From Actinomycetota bacterium (GTDB taxonomy: Bacteria; Actinomycetota; Acidimicrobiia; Acidimicrobiales; Acidimicrobilacustridaceae): a stretch of 41,033 bases of DNA. Below are positions 32,151 to 41,033 of the stretch, one piece after another; position 1 is the stretch's first letter; the number at the start of each line of letters is the position of its first letter. The position numbers and the translations under genes are program-made. The stretch spans positions 1-41,033 of the forward strand of contig WLFD01000004.1 of NCBI GenBank assembly GCA_009703925.1. The letters run 5' to 3'. Under the pieces are notes generated by a model that was given only the letters and a program-made list of their open reading frames with translations, did no database searches and had not been told where the DNA came from.

Positions 32151-33559
32151 CGCCGATGTCCTACGTGAGCACACGCGGTGCAGCCCCCGAACTGGGATTC
32201 GCCGACACCCTTCTCGCCGGCCTCGCCCGCGACGGTGGGCTCTATGTCCCCGAGCGGTGGCCGTCGATCACCGTCGGAGCCTTCGAACGGTTCGCAACGG
32301 CGAGCTATGCCGATGTTGCGACAGAAGTCATGTGGCCGTTCGTCGAGGGTGCCATCGAGCATGACGTGTTCGCTCAACTGGTCGCGGATTCCTACGCCAC
32401 CTTCGCGACGCCCGATGTCGTGCCGCTTGTCGAACTCGGTGACAACATGTGGTTGGCCGAGTTGTTCCACGGCCCGACGCTGGCGTTCAAGGACATCGCG
32501 CTCCAGCTGGTCGGGCGGCTGTTCGATCACGAGTTGACCCGCCGCGGCGAGCGGGTGACGATCGTCGGAGCGACCTCGGGCGACACCGGATCCGCAGCGA
32601 TCGAGGCACTGCGCGACCGCGCTTCGGCCGAGGTGTTCATCCTTCATCCGTCGGGGAGGGTGTCCGACGTCCAGCGTCGCCAGATGACAACGGTGACTGC
32701 CTCCAACGTGCACAACATCGCCGTCGAAGGCACGTTCGACGACTGTCAGGACATCGTCAAGGCCCTGTTCGCCGACGACACGTTCCGCGACCGACGAAAT
32801 CTCTCGGCCGTGAACTCGATCAACTGGGCGCGTGTCATGGCCCAGACCGTTTACTACGTCACGAGTGCCGCCCGTCTTGGTGGGGGAGCCGGTCGACCGG
32901 TCGCCTTCTCGGTACCCACCGGCAATTTCGGCAACGTGTTCGCCGGCTACGGAGCGCAGCGGATGGGAACACCCATCTCGCAGTTCATCGTCGCCTCGAA
33001 CCGCAACGACATCCTGACCAGATTCCTGACGACCGGAACGATGACCATCGGCGATGTGGAACCGACGCTGAGTCCGAGCATGGACATCCAGGTCTCGTCG
33101 AACCTCGAACGCCTGCTTTTCGAGGTCTACGGGCGCGACGGTTCCGAGATCGCCGAGCTGATGGCTCGCTTCCGGGCCGACGGGTCCGTTTCGGTCGATG
33201 CCGGGCGCCTCGACCTGCTGGCTGAACACTGGTCGGCCGGCCGGGTCGATGATGCCGAGACCGCGGCGACCATCGCCGCCCTCCACGAGCGCACCGGAAT
33301 GCTGATCGATCCGCATACGGCGGTCGGTCTGGCTGCGGCGGTCAACGAGCGGGCCGATGTCGATGTGCCGATGGTCGTTCTGGGCACGGCCCATCCGGCC
33401 AAGTTCCCCGATGCGGTCGAAGCGGCATCGGGTATCCGGCCCCCGCTTCCGGCCCATCTGGCCGATCTCTTCGAGCGTCCGGAGCACTTCGAGGTCGTTC
33501 CGAACGACTACCCGATGGTCAGGTCACTGATCGAGAACACCCTCGACGCCACCCGCTGA
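32147..33559 (+). CDS. thrC: Threonine synthase
   Basis: 470 aa, the long form. MSYVSTRGAAPELGFADTLL at the N-terminus, then LAELFHGPTLAFKDIALQ with the PLP Lys115, VGATSGDTGSAAIEAL (phosphate-binding) and PTGNFGNVFAGYGAQRMG. The size and N-terminus match the fungal/E. coli/corynebacterial class, unlike the shorter ThrC of many mycobacteria. It converts O-phosphohomoserine to threonine. The start overlaps hom. The next gene, 34 nt downstream, is an ApgM-like protein that may supply its substrate. Confidence 0.96.
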   Translation: MTPMSYVSTRGAAPELGFADTLLAGLARDGGLYVPERWPSITVGAFERFATASYADVATEVMWPFVEGAIEHDVFAQLVADSYATFATPDVVPLVELGDNMWLAELFHGPTLAFKDIALQLVGRLFDHELTRRGERVTIVGATSGDTGSAAIEALRDRASAEVFILHPSGRVSDVQRRQMTTVTASNVHNIAVEGTFDDCQDIVKALFADDTFRDRRNLSAVNSINWARVMAQTVYYVTSAARLGGGAGRPVAFSVPTGNFGNVFAGYGAQRMGTPISQFIVASNRNDILTRFLTTGTMTIGDVEPTLSPSMDIQVSSNLERLLFEVYGRDGSEIAELMARFRADGSVSVDAGRLDLLAEHWSAGRVDDAETAATIAALHERTGMLIDPHTAVGLAAAVNERADVDVPMVVLGTAHPAKFPDAVEAASGIRPPLPAHLADLFERPEHFEVVPNDYPMVRSLIENTLDATR

Positions 33560-33593
33560 GCCATCGGTGGGCAAAATGCGCCACACTTGGGGC

Positions 33594-34742
33594 ATGAAGT
33601 ACGTGGTCTGTGTCCCCGATGGTTGTGCCGATGAACCTCTCGCCGAACTCGGCGGGCGGACTCCGATGCAGGCGGCACATATGCCGAACCTCGACCGGAT
33701 CGCGAAACGTTCGACGCTCGGTCGAGCTGCGGTCATTCCCGAGGGGCTTCCCCCGGGCTCCGACGTCGGCAACATGTCGATCTTCGGCTACGACCCCGCG
33801 AAGTACCACACGGGTCGCGCTCCGATCGAAGCAGCGGCTCTCGGACTCCGCTTGCGTCCCGACCAGGTCGCGTACCGCTGCAATCTCGTGACCATCGGCG
33901 CCGACGGAACCATGGTCGATTTCGCCGGTGGTCATCCGTCCACCGAGGACGCCGCAAAGGTCATCGAGGCTCTGCAGGAAGCGCTCGGTGGTGACGGCGT
34001 CGAGTTCCATCCCGGAGTCCAGTACCGACACATCCTCGTCGCCCCCGCATCGTGGGCCGAAGCGGACTGCACGCCGCCGCATGATCTCACCGGCAAGCCG
34101 TCGGTACCTCCGACAGGTCCGGCCGCTCCGGAACTCCTCCGGCTCATGGACGCATCGCGCGAGGTCCTCGCCGGATTCGACCTCGCCGCAAATCAGATCT
34201 GGCTCTGGGGTCAAGGTTTCCAACCGGACATGCCGTCGTTCGAAAGTGCCTATGGACTCGATGCGGCTCTGGTGACGGCGGTCGATCTCGTCCGCGGGCT
34301 GGGCGTGTTGACGGGAATCGATGCAGTGCATCTCGAATCGGCCACCGGTTGGTACGACACCGATTACGAGGGGAAGCGCGATTGCGCTCTCGCCGCCCTC
34401 GATGCCGGCGCCGATCTGTTCATCATCCACGTCGAGGCCACCGATGAGGCCGGCCATGCCGGAAACATCGAGGAGAAGGTCAGGGCTCTGGAGAACTGGG
34501 ACTCGCGCATCCTCGCCGGTCTGATCGAGCATCTCGACGCGGCCGGTCCGTGGCGGATGCTCATGCTTCCCGATCATGCAACTCCGCTGGCCACCAGGAC
34601 CCACACCTCCGAACCCGTGCCCTACCTGCTCTTCGACTCACAGGTCGATGGTCCGGGTGGCGTCTACACGGAGGAGGGCGTCGCCGATCTGCCGGTGGTC
34701 GCCGGTCACGAGCTCATGGGGCAACTGGTTTCCCGACGCTGA
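33594..34742 (+). CDS. ApgM-like phosphotransferase, proposed homoserine kinase (TIGR02535 type)
   Basis: 382 aa from ATG 33594 (the track begins at an upstream GTG). It belongs to the archaeal-type cofactor-independent phosphoglycerate mutase family: KYVVCVPDGCADEP (metal Asp9), LPPGSDVGNMSIFGYDP with the likely nucleophile Ser56, and the metal sites DEAGHAGN and LPDHATPLATRTHT. A branch of this family found next to hom and thrC in genomes lacking thrB was proposed to be an alternative homoserine kinase. The position here, directly after thrC and with no GHMP-type thrB in the window, fits that proposal. True phosphoglycerate mutase activity is the alternative. The family assignment is sure; the homoserine kinase role is inferred from context. 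Confidence 0.82.
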   Translation: MKYVVCVPDGCADEPLAELGGRTPMQAAHMPNLDRIAKRSTLGRAAVIPEGLPPGSDVGNMSIFGYDPAKYHTGRAPIEAAALGLRLRPDQVAYRCNLVTIGADGTMVDFAGGHPSTEDAAKVIEALQEALGGDGVEFHPGVQYRHILVAPASWAEADCTPPHDLTGKPSVPPTGPAAPELLRLMDASREVLAGFDLAANQIWLWGQGFQPDMPSFESAYGLDAALVTAVDLVRGLGVLTGIDAVHLESATGWYDTDYEGKRDCALAALDAGADLFIIHVEATDEAGHAGNIEEKVRALENWDSRILAGLIEHLDAAGPWRMLMLPDHATPLATRTHTSEPVPYLLFDSQVDGPGGVYTEEGVADLPVVAGHELMGQLVSRR

Positions 34743-34756
34743 TCCGGCGGGGTCGG

Positions 34757-34785
34757 TTGCCCGGCCCGGGTGCCACAGATACGCT
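34757..34785 (+). promoter_or_regulatory. Putative rho promoter
   Basis: TTGCCC and TACGCT are separated by 17 nt. The leader to the rho ATG would be about 190 nt, which could allow autoregulation. The 240-bp gap 34743-34981 shows nothing else I can support. Confidence 0.35.
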
Positions 34786-34981
34786 CGGGATCGTTGTACG
34801 ACGCCGATCATCCCGATTCGCGCCTCGTCATCTCCCCGCCGTCCGGCGGACCGGTTGCGCAATCAGCGTCGCCGATACCCCCATTCGCCAGCCAGGCATT
34901 CCCGCCTGAAACCCTCCCGGCTTCCCTTGGCGTTCATCGCCCGACCGGTTGGGTGCACCCGATCCGAGAGACAAAATCACC

Positions 34982-36634
34982 ATGGCTGACCAACTTGAAC
35001 GTTCCGCACTCGAGTCGAAGGAGCGCGACGAACTGGTGACGATCGCCGTCGCTCTGGGCGGAAAGCCCGCAGCGCGCGCGAAGAAGTCGACAATCATCGA
35101 CCTGATCCTCGATCTGACCGGAGTCACCTCCGGTGCCCCCGAAGCCGCTGCCGTATCCCCCGAGGCCGAACCGGCTCCGGCCCGACGTCCCCGACGTCCC
35201 CGGAATGCAACGGCCGAAGCGGCCACCGACGCCGAAACCGCTGTTGCCGTGGATGCGGGCACTGTCGAATCGGACGGCGATGCCGAACCGACCGCCGACG
35301 CTCCCGCATCTGATGAGGCGCCCGTGCCGACACGTAATGCCCGTGCGCCTCGTGAACCTCGTGAACCCCGTGAGTCCGGTGAACCTCGTGCCGAAGGTGA
35401 AGCCGATCCCGACGGCGACGGCCGTCGCCGTCGTCGGCGTGGACGCGACCGCGACAACGATCGCGGTGGAGATCGCCCGGGGCGCTCGGAGGAGTCGTTC
35501 TTCGGCGAGCCGATTCCGGTCTCCGGCGTACTCGATCTCCGCGACGAGGGTTACGGATTCATCCGGGTCAACAGTTATCTCTCGAGTCGCGAAGACGTCT
35601 ATGTCTCGGTCAAGCAGGCTCGTCAGTTCTCGCTCCGACGCGGTGATCTGGTGGCAGGAACAAGTCGGCCCGCAGCGCGCAATGAAAAGAACCCGGCACT
35701 CCTGACAATCGACTCGGTCAATGGACTCGATCCCGATCTGGCCCGTGATCGCCGGCGATTCGAAGATCTAACGCCCCTCTTCCCCGACGAGAAACTCCAC
35801 CTTTCAAGTCGCGATGAGCCATACAACATGACGTCGCGCATCATCGACCTCATCGCCCCGATCGGCAAGGGACAGCGCGGATTGATCGTGTCGCCTCCGA
35901 AGGCGGGCAAGACCACGATCATGAAGCAGATCGCCAAGTCGATCGAGGAGAACAACCCCGAGGTCCACCTGATCGTGCTGCTCGTCGACGAGCGCCCCGA
36001 GGAAGTCACCGACATGCGTCGGTCGGTAGGAGGCGAAGTTGTCGCCTCGACATTCGACCGTCCCGCCGAAGAGCACACCGCCGTTGCCGAACTCGTCATC
36101 GAACGGGCCAAGCGAATGGTTGAAGAGGGCAAGGACGTCGTCGTCATTCTCGACGGCATCACCCGTCTCGCCCGCGCCTACAACCTGGCGGCGCCGGCGA
36201 CGGGACGCGTCATGTCCGGTGGAATCGACACCGGGGCGCTGTACCCGCCCAAGAAGTTCTTCGGCGCTGCCCGCAACGTCGAGGAGGGTGGCTCGCTCAC
36301 GATCCTCGCCAGCGCCCTCGTCGAGACCGGCTCCCGCATGGACGAAGTCATCTTCGAGGAGTTCAAGGGAACCGGGAACATGGAACTCCGTCTCGATCGC
36401 CGCATGGCCGAGCGTCGGATCTACCCAGCCATCGACGTGGACGCCTCCTCGACTCGCCACGAGGAACTGCTTTTCGACCGCACCCAGCTTCAGCAGGTCT
36501 ACAAGTTGCGTCGGGTGCTCTCGGGCCTCGCCGCCGAAGGTGGAAGTGGAGCTCCCGGGCTCGAAATGCTGATCGATCGCCTCGGCACCTTCCGCACCAA
36601 TGACGAATTCCTCGCCGAAATCGCCAAGGGCTGA
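34982..36634 (+). CDS. rho: Transcription termination factor Rho
   Basis: 550 aa from ATG 34982. The N-terminal region (about 1-45) is SAP-like, [18 protein letters not shown] disordered insert (about 55-180) alternates acidic Ala/Asp runs with Arg-rich runs ([16 protein letters not shown]), as is typical of high-GC actinobacterial Rho. The RNA-binding cold-shock domain starts at [15 protein letters not shown]. The ATPase core has Walker [30 protein letters not shown] and the Q/R-loop region, ending FLAEIAKG. It is a hexameric helicase that releases RNA at rho-dependent sites. Followed by rpmE, as in many bacteria. Confidence 0.97.
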   Translation: MADQLERSALESKERDELVTIAVALGGKPAARAKKSTIIDLILDLTGVTSGAPEAAAVSPEAEPAPARRPRRPRNATAEAATDAETAVAVDAGTVESDGDAEPTADAPASDEAPVPTRNARAPREPREPRESGEPRAEGEADPDGDGRRRRRRGRDRDNDRGGDRPGRSEESFFGEPIPVSGVLDLRDEGYGFIRVNSYLSSREDVYVSVKQARQFSLRRGDLVAGTSRPAARNEKNPALLTIDSVNGLDPDLARDRRRFEDLTPLFPDEKLHLSSRDEPYNMTSRIIDLIAPIGKGQRGLIVSPPKAGKTTIMKQIAKSIEENNPEVHLIVLLVDERPEEVTDMRRSVGGEVVASTFDRPAEEHTAVAELVIERAKRMVEEGKDVVVILDGITRLARAYNLAAPATGRVMSGGIDTGALYPPKKFFGAARNVEEGGSLTILASALVETGSRMDEVIFEEFKGTGNMELRLDRRMAERRIYPAIDVDASSTRHEELLFDRTQLQQVYKLRRVLSGLAAEGGSGAPGLEMLIDRLGTFRTNDEFLAEIAKG

Positions 36635-36725
36635 ACCCTTCCGACCTGCATCGATACCCCCGTATTGCGGTTCTCGCCGCTGACCGGCAAACTTACCAAT
36701 TCCAAATTCTCTCTGGAGTACAGCC

Positions 36726-36932
36726 ATGAAGGCCGATATCCATCCCAATTACGTCGAAGCATCCGTGAAGTGTTCCTGTGGGAACACTTTCACGACTCGA
36801 TCGACCCAGTCCGAGCTCACCTCGGAACTCTGCAACGAGTGCCACCCGTTCTACACGGGCAAGCAGAAGCTCGTTGACACCGGTGGTCGTATCGAGAAGT
36901 TCGAGAAGCGCTACGGCACCCGCCGCAAATAG
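36726..36932 (+). CDS. rpmE: Ribosomal protein bL31, zinc-binding form
   Basis: 68 aa, with CTCTGGAGTACAGCC before the [22 protein letters not shown] is characteristic. Cys16, Cys18, Cys36 and Cys39 are all present and form the Zn site of the C+ type. It sits on the 50S central protuberance and links the subunits. A zinc-free paralogue may exist elsewhere in the genome but is not in this window. Its 3' end is overlapped or closely followed by the unknown ORF below. Confidence 0.97.
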   Translation: MKADIHPNYVEASVKCSCGNTFTTRSTQSELTSELCNECHPFYTGKQKLVDTGGRIEKFEKRYGTRRK

Positions 36933-38001
36933 CGGTACCGCCGAGCGATTCGAACACAAGGGACCAACCGTTCCTCTCGACCCCGAGCAACGCTCGCGCC
37001 TGCTCACAGCCAAGGCGCGCACGCTTGTCGCCGATCATCTCGGTGACTCGTCTGCTCCCGATTCCGAACTGATCGTCGGCTCCTTCCCCGGCGGTGCGAC
37101 TGTCCGCGTCGGAACCCGAGGTTGGGTTCTGCTCGATGCCGGGGCTGAACGCGGCTTCGGTGCTGCTCTCGCCTGGTCTCGACGCGGAGAACTCGAATCG
37201 CTCGACATCATCGCGGATTCCGAAACGGTCGCGGGGATCATGGCCCGTAGGGCGACAGCCTTCGCCGATCCGCCCCGGGTCTGGCAGGCCGTGGGTCGCA
37301 AACTGGTTGAAGCTGTCCCAGCAGGGATAGCGGCACCGGTGGAACCACCTGCGGTGGCGCGCCAACTGGTCGGGATGCTTCTGGATGCCGGGGTCGAGGT
37401 CACCGTGGAACACGGCGAGATCCGCGGTGAACTCCGCGGTCTTGAAGTTGCCCGCATCGTCGTCGATGACGGTGTCGCACGGGTCGAGGTCGGCGTCGGC
37501 CGTCATGACCGCGAAGCTTTCACAATGGTCCATGGCAACCTCCCGACTCCCGCTGCACTTGCATCGGTGGTGCAGAGTGTCGCTGTGCACCGGCGTTCGG
37601 ATGCCGAGGCGCACCCGTTGCGCCAGTTGGCTCCCGAGGCATGGCTCCGATGGCGCATGATCGCCGAACCTTCGTTCGTGGGTGCCGCCGAATTGCGGCC
37701 GGTCGAGCCGCCGATTCCCCGCGAGAGCGTGAAGGACACCCTTGCGGCCATGGCCTTCGGTGTTGATCCCGATGGTCGTCCCGTGATGGTCGCCTGTTCG
37801 GTCGGTATCGACCTCGATGTTGTCCCATCGGCTGCCGATGCCCGATTGGGTCTGGATCCCGAAGCCCGACTCGTGATCGTCCTGCCCGAGCGCGACAACC
37901 ATCCGGTGACCCGGAGTCTGGCTGCGTCACTTGTTCACCCGGCCGAGATCGTCGGCATTGCCGGCGACTGGCGGGTCTTTCCCGGGGATGTGACGCAATG
38001 A
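36883..38001 (+). CDS. Unrecognised protein between rpmE and prfA
   Basis: Up to 372 aa; the start is uncertain. The frame is open from 36778, but between the rpmE stop and residue [10 protein letters not shown] there is no ATG, GTG or TTG. Candidates are GTG 36883 or TTG 36874, inside rpmE, or CTG 37000. The protein is soluble, Ala/Val-rich, with no signal or membrane segment. Parts read [20 protein letters not shown] and [22 protein letters not shown]. Its stop overlaps the prfA start (ATGA), which shows that it is translated. AAGGGA at 36955 is followed 6 nt later by GTT. No family is recognised; the position suggests a role near translation. Confidence 0.6.
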   Translation: MVVSRSSRSATAPAANSGTAERFEHKGPTVPLDPEQRSRLLTAKARTLVADHLGDSSAPDSELIVGSFPGGATVRVGTRGWVLLDAGAERGFGAALAWSRRGELESLDIIADSETVAGIMARRATAFADPPRVWQAVGRKLVEAVPAGIAAPVEPPAVARQLVGMLLDAGVEVTVEHGEIRGELRGLEVARIVVDDGVARVEVGVGRHDREAFTMVHGNLPTPAALASVVQSVAVHRRSDAEAHPLRQLAPEAWLRWRMIAEPSFVGAAELRPVEPPIPRESVKDTLAAMAFGVDPDGRPVMVACSVGIDLDVVPSAADARLGLDPEARLVIVLPERDNHPVTRSLAASLVHPAEIVGIAGDWRVFPGDVTQ

Positions 38002-39071
38002 GCATGCTCGATCGACTCGACGATCTCGAACGCGAATTCAACGAGGTCGAGGGTTCGCTCGCCGATCCCGTGGTCATCGCAGATCAGAAGAAGTACGCCG
38101 ACCTGAGCCGTCGCTATAGGGACTTGGGCGAGCTTGTCACCCGGCTCCGCGATCTGCGCGATGCCACGGCGGATCTTGCTGCTGCCCGCGAGATGTACAC
38201 CGACGCCGACGCCGAAGACCGCGAGATGCTCCGCGGTGAGATCGCATCCTCCGAAGCTGCGATGGAACGCCTTGACGAAGAGATCAAGGTCCTTCTGCTT
38301 CCCAAGGATCCGAACAACGATCGAAATGTCATTGTCGAGATCCGGGGTGCGGAAGGCGGCGAGGAAGCCAATCTGTTCGCCCGCGACCTTTTCGAGATGT
38401 ATCGGTCGTTCGCCTCTCGTACCGGTTGGAAATTCGAGATCATGGATGCGCAGGCTTCGGATCTCGGTGGATACAGCGATGTCACGTTCCGGCTCGCCGG
38501 TGATGGCGTCTGGAGCCGGATGAAACACGAAGGCGGCGTGCACCGTGTGCAACGGGTGCCGATCACCGAGAGTCAGGGCCGCGTACACACCTCGTCGGCC
38601 ACGGTCACGGTGCTGCCCGAAGCGGAAGAGGTCGACGTCCATCTCGATCCGAACGACCTGCGCGTCGATGTGTACCGCTCGTCGGGTCCCGGTGGTCAGT
38701 CGGTCAACACGACCGACTCGGCAGTGCGAATCACGCACATTCCCACCGGTGTCGTCGTTGCCATGCAGGACGAGAAGAGCCAGATCCAGAACCGGGAGAA
38801 GGCGATGCGGGTCCTGCGCAGTCGCCTGCTTCAGGCCGAGCAGGACAGGCAGGCTGCCGAAGCCTCGGGAGCGCGCAAGGCGCAGACCGGTGGCGGCGGC
38901 CGTTCCGAAAAGATCCGCACGTACAACTTCAAGGAGAACCGCCTCTCCGACCACCGGATCGGACTGACGCTTTACAAGCTCGACAAGATCCTCGGCGGGG
39001 ATCTCGACGAGGTGGTCGACGCGTTGGTTGCCGACGAACGGGCGACCCAACTCCGCGACCGCGAGGCATGA
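37998..39071 (+). CDS. prfA: Peptide chain release factor 1
   Basis: 357 aa. The codon-recognition motif is the P-x-T tripeptide in QRVPITESQGRVH (about 187-189), which fits RF1 rather than RF2. SSGPGGQSVNTTDSAVR contains the GGQ at about 232-234 that triggers peptidyl-tRNA hydrolysis. The N-terminal coiled part (1-100) and the C-terminal NRLSDHRIGLTLYKLDKIL are standard. It decodes UAA and UAG. It overlaps the unknown ORF upstream by 4 nt and prmC downstream by 4 nt (ATGA), so all three are coupled. PrmC methylates the GGQ glutamine of this protein. Confidence 0.97.
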   Translation: MSMLDRLDDLEREFNEVEGSLADPVVIADQKKYADLSRRYRDLGELVTRLRDLRDATADLAAAREMYTDADAEDREMLRGEIASSEAAMERLDEEIKVLLLPKDPNNDRNVIVEIRGAEGGEEANLFARDLFEMYRSFASRTGWKFEIMDAQASDLGGYSDVTFRLAGDGVWSRMKHEGGVHRVQRVPITESQGRVHTSSATVTVLPEAEEVDVHLDPNDLRVDVYRSSGPGGQSVNTTDSAVRITHIPTGVVVAMQDEKSQIQNREKAMRVLRSRLLQAEQDRQAAEASGARKAQTGGGGRSEKIRTYNFKENRLSDHRIGLTLYKLDKILGGDLDEVVDALVADERATQLRDREA

Positions 39072-39988
39072 GCAACGCGGACGGCACGATCACCTGGCGG
39101 CAGTTGCACGCCGAGGCGGTTCGTCGACTCACCGATGGTGCGTCGGGTGACCCTGCCCAATGCGAAACCGATGCCCGGCGAATCGTCGAGCGCGCTTCCG
39201 GGTTCGAGGGTGCCGACTACGTGCTCGGTCTCGACGATGCCGCCACCGAGCGCGGTGTCCACTTCTTCGACGTCATGCTCGGTCGGCGGCTGACCGGGGA
39301 GCCGCTGCAATATGTCGTCGGCCGCTGGGGATTCCGGAATCTCGACCTGCTCGTCGACAAGCGCGTGCTCATCCCCCGGCCGGAGACGGAGTCTGTCGCC
39401 GGCTGGGCGATTTCGGAACTGAACCTGATCCGTCCCGAGGCCGTTGCGGACGAGCGCCGACTTCTCGCTGTCGATCTGGGCACCGGGTCGGGTGCCATCG
39501 GGTTGGCGATCGCAACAGAATGTTCCCGTGTCGACGTGTGGTTGACGGACGAATCGCCGGACGCGCTCGCAGTGGCGCAGGCAAACCTCACGGGCATAGG
39601 TGGGGCCGGAACCTCCGTCCGGATCGGTGCCGGCTCGTGGTTCGACGCACTTCCCGCTGAACTGGCCGGAACCGTCGATGTGATCGTCAGCAACCCGCCC
39701 TATGTCGCCGACGACGATGAACTGCCTCCCGTGGTTCGGGACTGGGAACCGGGAAGCGCACTTTTCGCCGGCATCGACGGACTCGACGATCTGCGCGTCC
39801 TCGTGGCCGGGGCATCGGAATGGTTGCAACCGCGCGGTTCGCTGGTGTTGGAAATGGCTCCGACACAGGTCGAGGCCGTTGCCGAACTGGCGAGAAGCGC
39901 CGGCTTCGTCGATGTCGAGATCCGTCCCGATCTGACCGGTCGCAACCGGGGCGTCATCGCCCGTCGAGCACATCGAAACGGCGACTGA
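39068..39988 (+). CDS. prmC: Release factor glutamine methyltransferase
   Basis: 306 aa. An N-terminal helical domain (1-90) contains VMLGRRLTGEPLQYVVGRWGF. The Rossmann methyltransferase domain follows, with the SAM site AVDLGTGSGAIGLAIA and the substrate motif SNPPYVADDDE at about 207, which binds the glutamine side chain. It methylates the GGQ glutamine of RF1 and RF2 to raise release efficiency. It overlaps prfA by 4 nt, the usual arrangement. Confidence 0.96.
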   Translation: MSNADGTITWRQLHAEAVRRLTDGASGDPAQCETDARRIVERASGFEGADYVLGLDDAATERGVHFFDVMLGRRLTGEPLQYVVGRWGFRNLDLLVDKRVLIPRPETESVAGWAISELNLIRPEAVADERRLLAVDLGTGSGAIGLAIATECSRVDVWLTDESPDALAVAQANLTGIGGAGTSVRIGAGSWFDALPAELAGTVDVIVSNPPYVADDDELPPVVRDWEPGSALFAGIDGLDDLRVLVAGASEWLQPRGSLVLEMAPTQVEAVAELARSAGFVDVEIRPDLTGRNRGVIARRAHRNGD

Positions 39989-39990
39989 AC

Positions 39991-40824
39991 ATGTCCGTGT
40001 TCCTTGCCCTCCTCGCCTCGCTGATCTGGGGAACCTCGGATTTCCTCGGCGGAACCGTGAGCAAGAAACTGCCGGCCGTCACGACCCTGCTGTGGGCGAA
40101 TCTGCTGGTCCTGCCGGGACTCATGATCGTCACGGTCGTGATCGGTGACCTGCAACTGACTCCCACCACGATCGGTTGGGGCATCGTCGCCGGTATCAGT
40201 GGCTCGCTGGGGATCTGTGCGCTCTATCAGGGCCTGGCCACGGGAGTCATGGGGGTTGTGGCCCCGATAGCGAGCACCTCGGTGGCCATTCCCGTCATCG
40301 TCGGGGTCGTCACGGGTGAAGCGATCGGAGCAGTCCGAGGCTTCGGAATTGCGATGGCGATCGGCGGGATCATCCTCGCCGGAGGGCCATCGGTCCGCGA
40401 ATTCCGTTCGGGTGGCCATCGTCCCCTGCTCTTCGCAGGAGCGGCGGCCGTCCTCATCGGGATCTTTCTGGTTGCCATGGCCAACGGGAGTCAGGAGAGT
40501 GCGCTCTCGACATTGGTGGTCATGAGGATCACCGATGTGGGACTTCTCCTGCCGATGGTGTTCATCCTCGGGCTCACGCGGATCCCCGGTCGATCGGCAG
40601 TCCCTTCGATCGCGTTCATCGGTGCGGCCGATCTCGCCGCCAACGCGCTCTACGGGTTCGCCGTGCACGGATCGCAGATGGCGATCACGGCGGTTCTCGC
40701 GTCGCTCTACCCGGTGGTCACCTTGTTGATGGCCCGACGGATCAACCAGGAACGATTGAACCGCGAGCAGATGATCGGCGTGACTCTGGCAATGGTCGGT
40801 GTCGCCGCCGTCGTTCTCGGCTGA
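39991..40824 (+). CDS. EamA/DMT-superfamily transporter
   Basis: 277 aa from ATG 39991, 2 nt after the prmC stop; the longer track ORF is out of frame over prmC. About ten membrane helices in two repeated halves, beginning MSVFLALLASLIWGTSDFLGG and, in the second half, FIGAADLAANALYGFAVHG and LASLYPVVTLLMARRINQERL, the latter being the EamA end signature. It is probably a metabolite or drug exporter or uptake carrier; the substrate is unknown. It follows the termination-factor genes and is convergent with menB. Confidence 0.9.
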   Translation: MSVFLALLASLIWGTSDFLGGTVSKKLPAVTTLLWANLLVLPGLMIVTVVIGDLQLTPTTIGWGIVAGISGSLGICALYQGLATGVMGVVAPIASTSVAIPVIVGVVTGEAIGAVRGFGIAMAIGGIILAGGPSVREFRSGGHRPLLFAGAAAVLIGIFLVAMANGSQESALSTLVVMRITDVGLLLPMVFILGLTRIPGRSAVPSIAFIGAADLAANALYGFAVHGSQMAITAVLASLYPVVTLLMARRINQERLNREQMIGVTLAMVGVAAVVLG

Positions 40825-40846
40825 CGGCAGCGAGGTTCATCCGGAT

Positions 40847-41033
40847 TCAGTAATGCCAGGGGTAATCGGACCAATCAGGATCTCGCTTTTCGAGGAAGGA
40901 ATCGCGACCCTCCGCAGCTTCGTCGGTCATGTAGGCGAGGCGCGTCGCTTCGCCGGCGAAAACCTGTTGGCCGACCAAACCGTCGTCGATGAGGTTGAAC
41001 GAGAACTTCAACATCCGCTGTGCGGTCGGGCTC
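40847..41033 (-). CDS. menB: 1,4-dihydroxy-2-naphthoyl-CoA synthase, C-terminal part
   Basis: Only the last 62 codons are in the window; the gene continues past the right edge. The sequence ends [55 protein letters not shown]. The [24 protein letters not shown] pattern is the hallmark of MenB, which closes the second ring in menaquinone synthesis. Too short for the ORF track. A different crotonase with the same tail is less likely. It implies menaquinone as respiratory quinone. Convergent with the DMT-type transporter. Confidence 0.85.
   Translation of the reverse strand, partial: SPTAQRMLKFSFNLIDDGLVGQQVFAGEATRLAYMTDEAAEGRDSFLEKRDPDWSDYPWHY

Noticed and set aside
1-41033. CRISPR arrays, insertion sequences, prophage genes or attachment sites
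   Set aside because: No regularly spaced repeats, transposase, integrase or phage structural genes were seen. The tRNA-Arg has no integrase beside it and no visible duplicated 3' end.

Overview
The window is a GC-rich, gene-dense bacterial chromosome segment with almost no mobile DNA. It points to an actinomycete-type organism. The evidence is a WhiB protein, a PdtaS-type histidine kinase, paired BagA/BagB-like ATPases, DUF3107, the SCO1664/DUF3090/phosphatase gene trio, a mycothiol-type DinB protein, an F420-hydrogenase-beta-type protein, and the argS-lysA-hom-thrC and rho-rpmE-prfA-prmC gene orders. Thr-rich tails on exported proteins and the divergence of several housekeeping genes suggest a deep lineage such as Acidimicrobiia, but that placement is an inference.

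Layout. 1-2.6 kb: a CcmI-like TPR membrane protein, a secreted YVTN beta-propeller and a SixA-type phosphatase. 2.6-5.8 kb: an Fe-S module with a SufR-like repressor, an IscS-like protein that has lost its PLP lysine, and a divergent Mrp/ApbC carrier, with a 34-bp inverted repeat between the two promoters. 5.9-10.2 kb: DUF3107, two ArsA/Get3-like ATPases that overlap by 1 nt, a PdtaS-like kinase and a convergent whiB. 10.4-14.6 kb: a GDPD phosphodiesterase, a diacylglycerol-kinase-like protein, etfB-etfA and a DUF2231 membrane protein. 14.6-16.5 kb: the SCO1664/DUF3090/histidine-phosphatase operon. 16.6-23.7 kb: a lipoprotein, an FrhB-like Fe-S oxidoreductase, an acyl-CoA dehydrogenase, an LCP ligase, an acyl-CoA synthetase, a TetR regulator with a palindromic operator, and tRNA-Arg(CCG). 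23.8-26.2 kb: a channel-like membrane protein, a duplicated YccF protein and MurA. 26.4-34.7 kb: argS, lysA, a TSUP permease, a DinB protein, hom, thrC and an ApgM-like proposed homoserine kinase. 35-40 kb: rho, rpmE, an unknown ORF, prfA and prmC. The right end has a DMT-type transporter and the C-terminus of menB.

How the parts work together. argS-lysA-hom-thrC-apgM is an aspartate-family amino-acid block in which the apparently missing thrB is probably supplied by the ApgM-like protein. rho-rpmE-ORF-prfA-prmC covers transcription and translation termination, including release-factor methylation. EtfAB, the acyl-CoA dehydrogenase and the acyl-CoA synthetase fit lipid oxidation. SufR, the altered desulfurase and Mrp look like one Fe-S-responsive unit.

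The strongest unlisted signal is regulatory. At eleven transcription-unit starts a TAnnnT -10-like hexamer sits only 6-10 nt before the start codon and no good Shine-Dalgarno is visible, which suggests extensive leaderless or near-leaderless transcription. I used this pattern to revise several starts. All calls come from reading the sequence and remembered family motifs; no searches were run.
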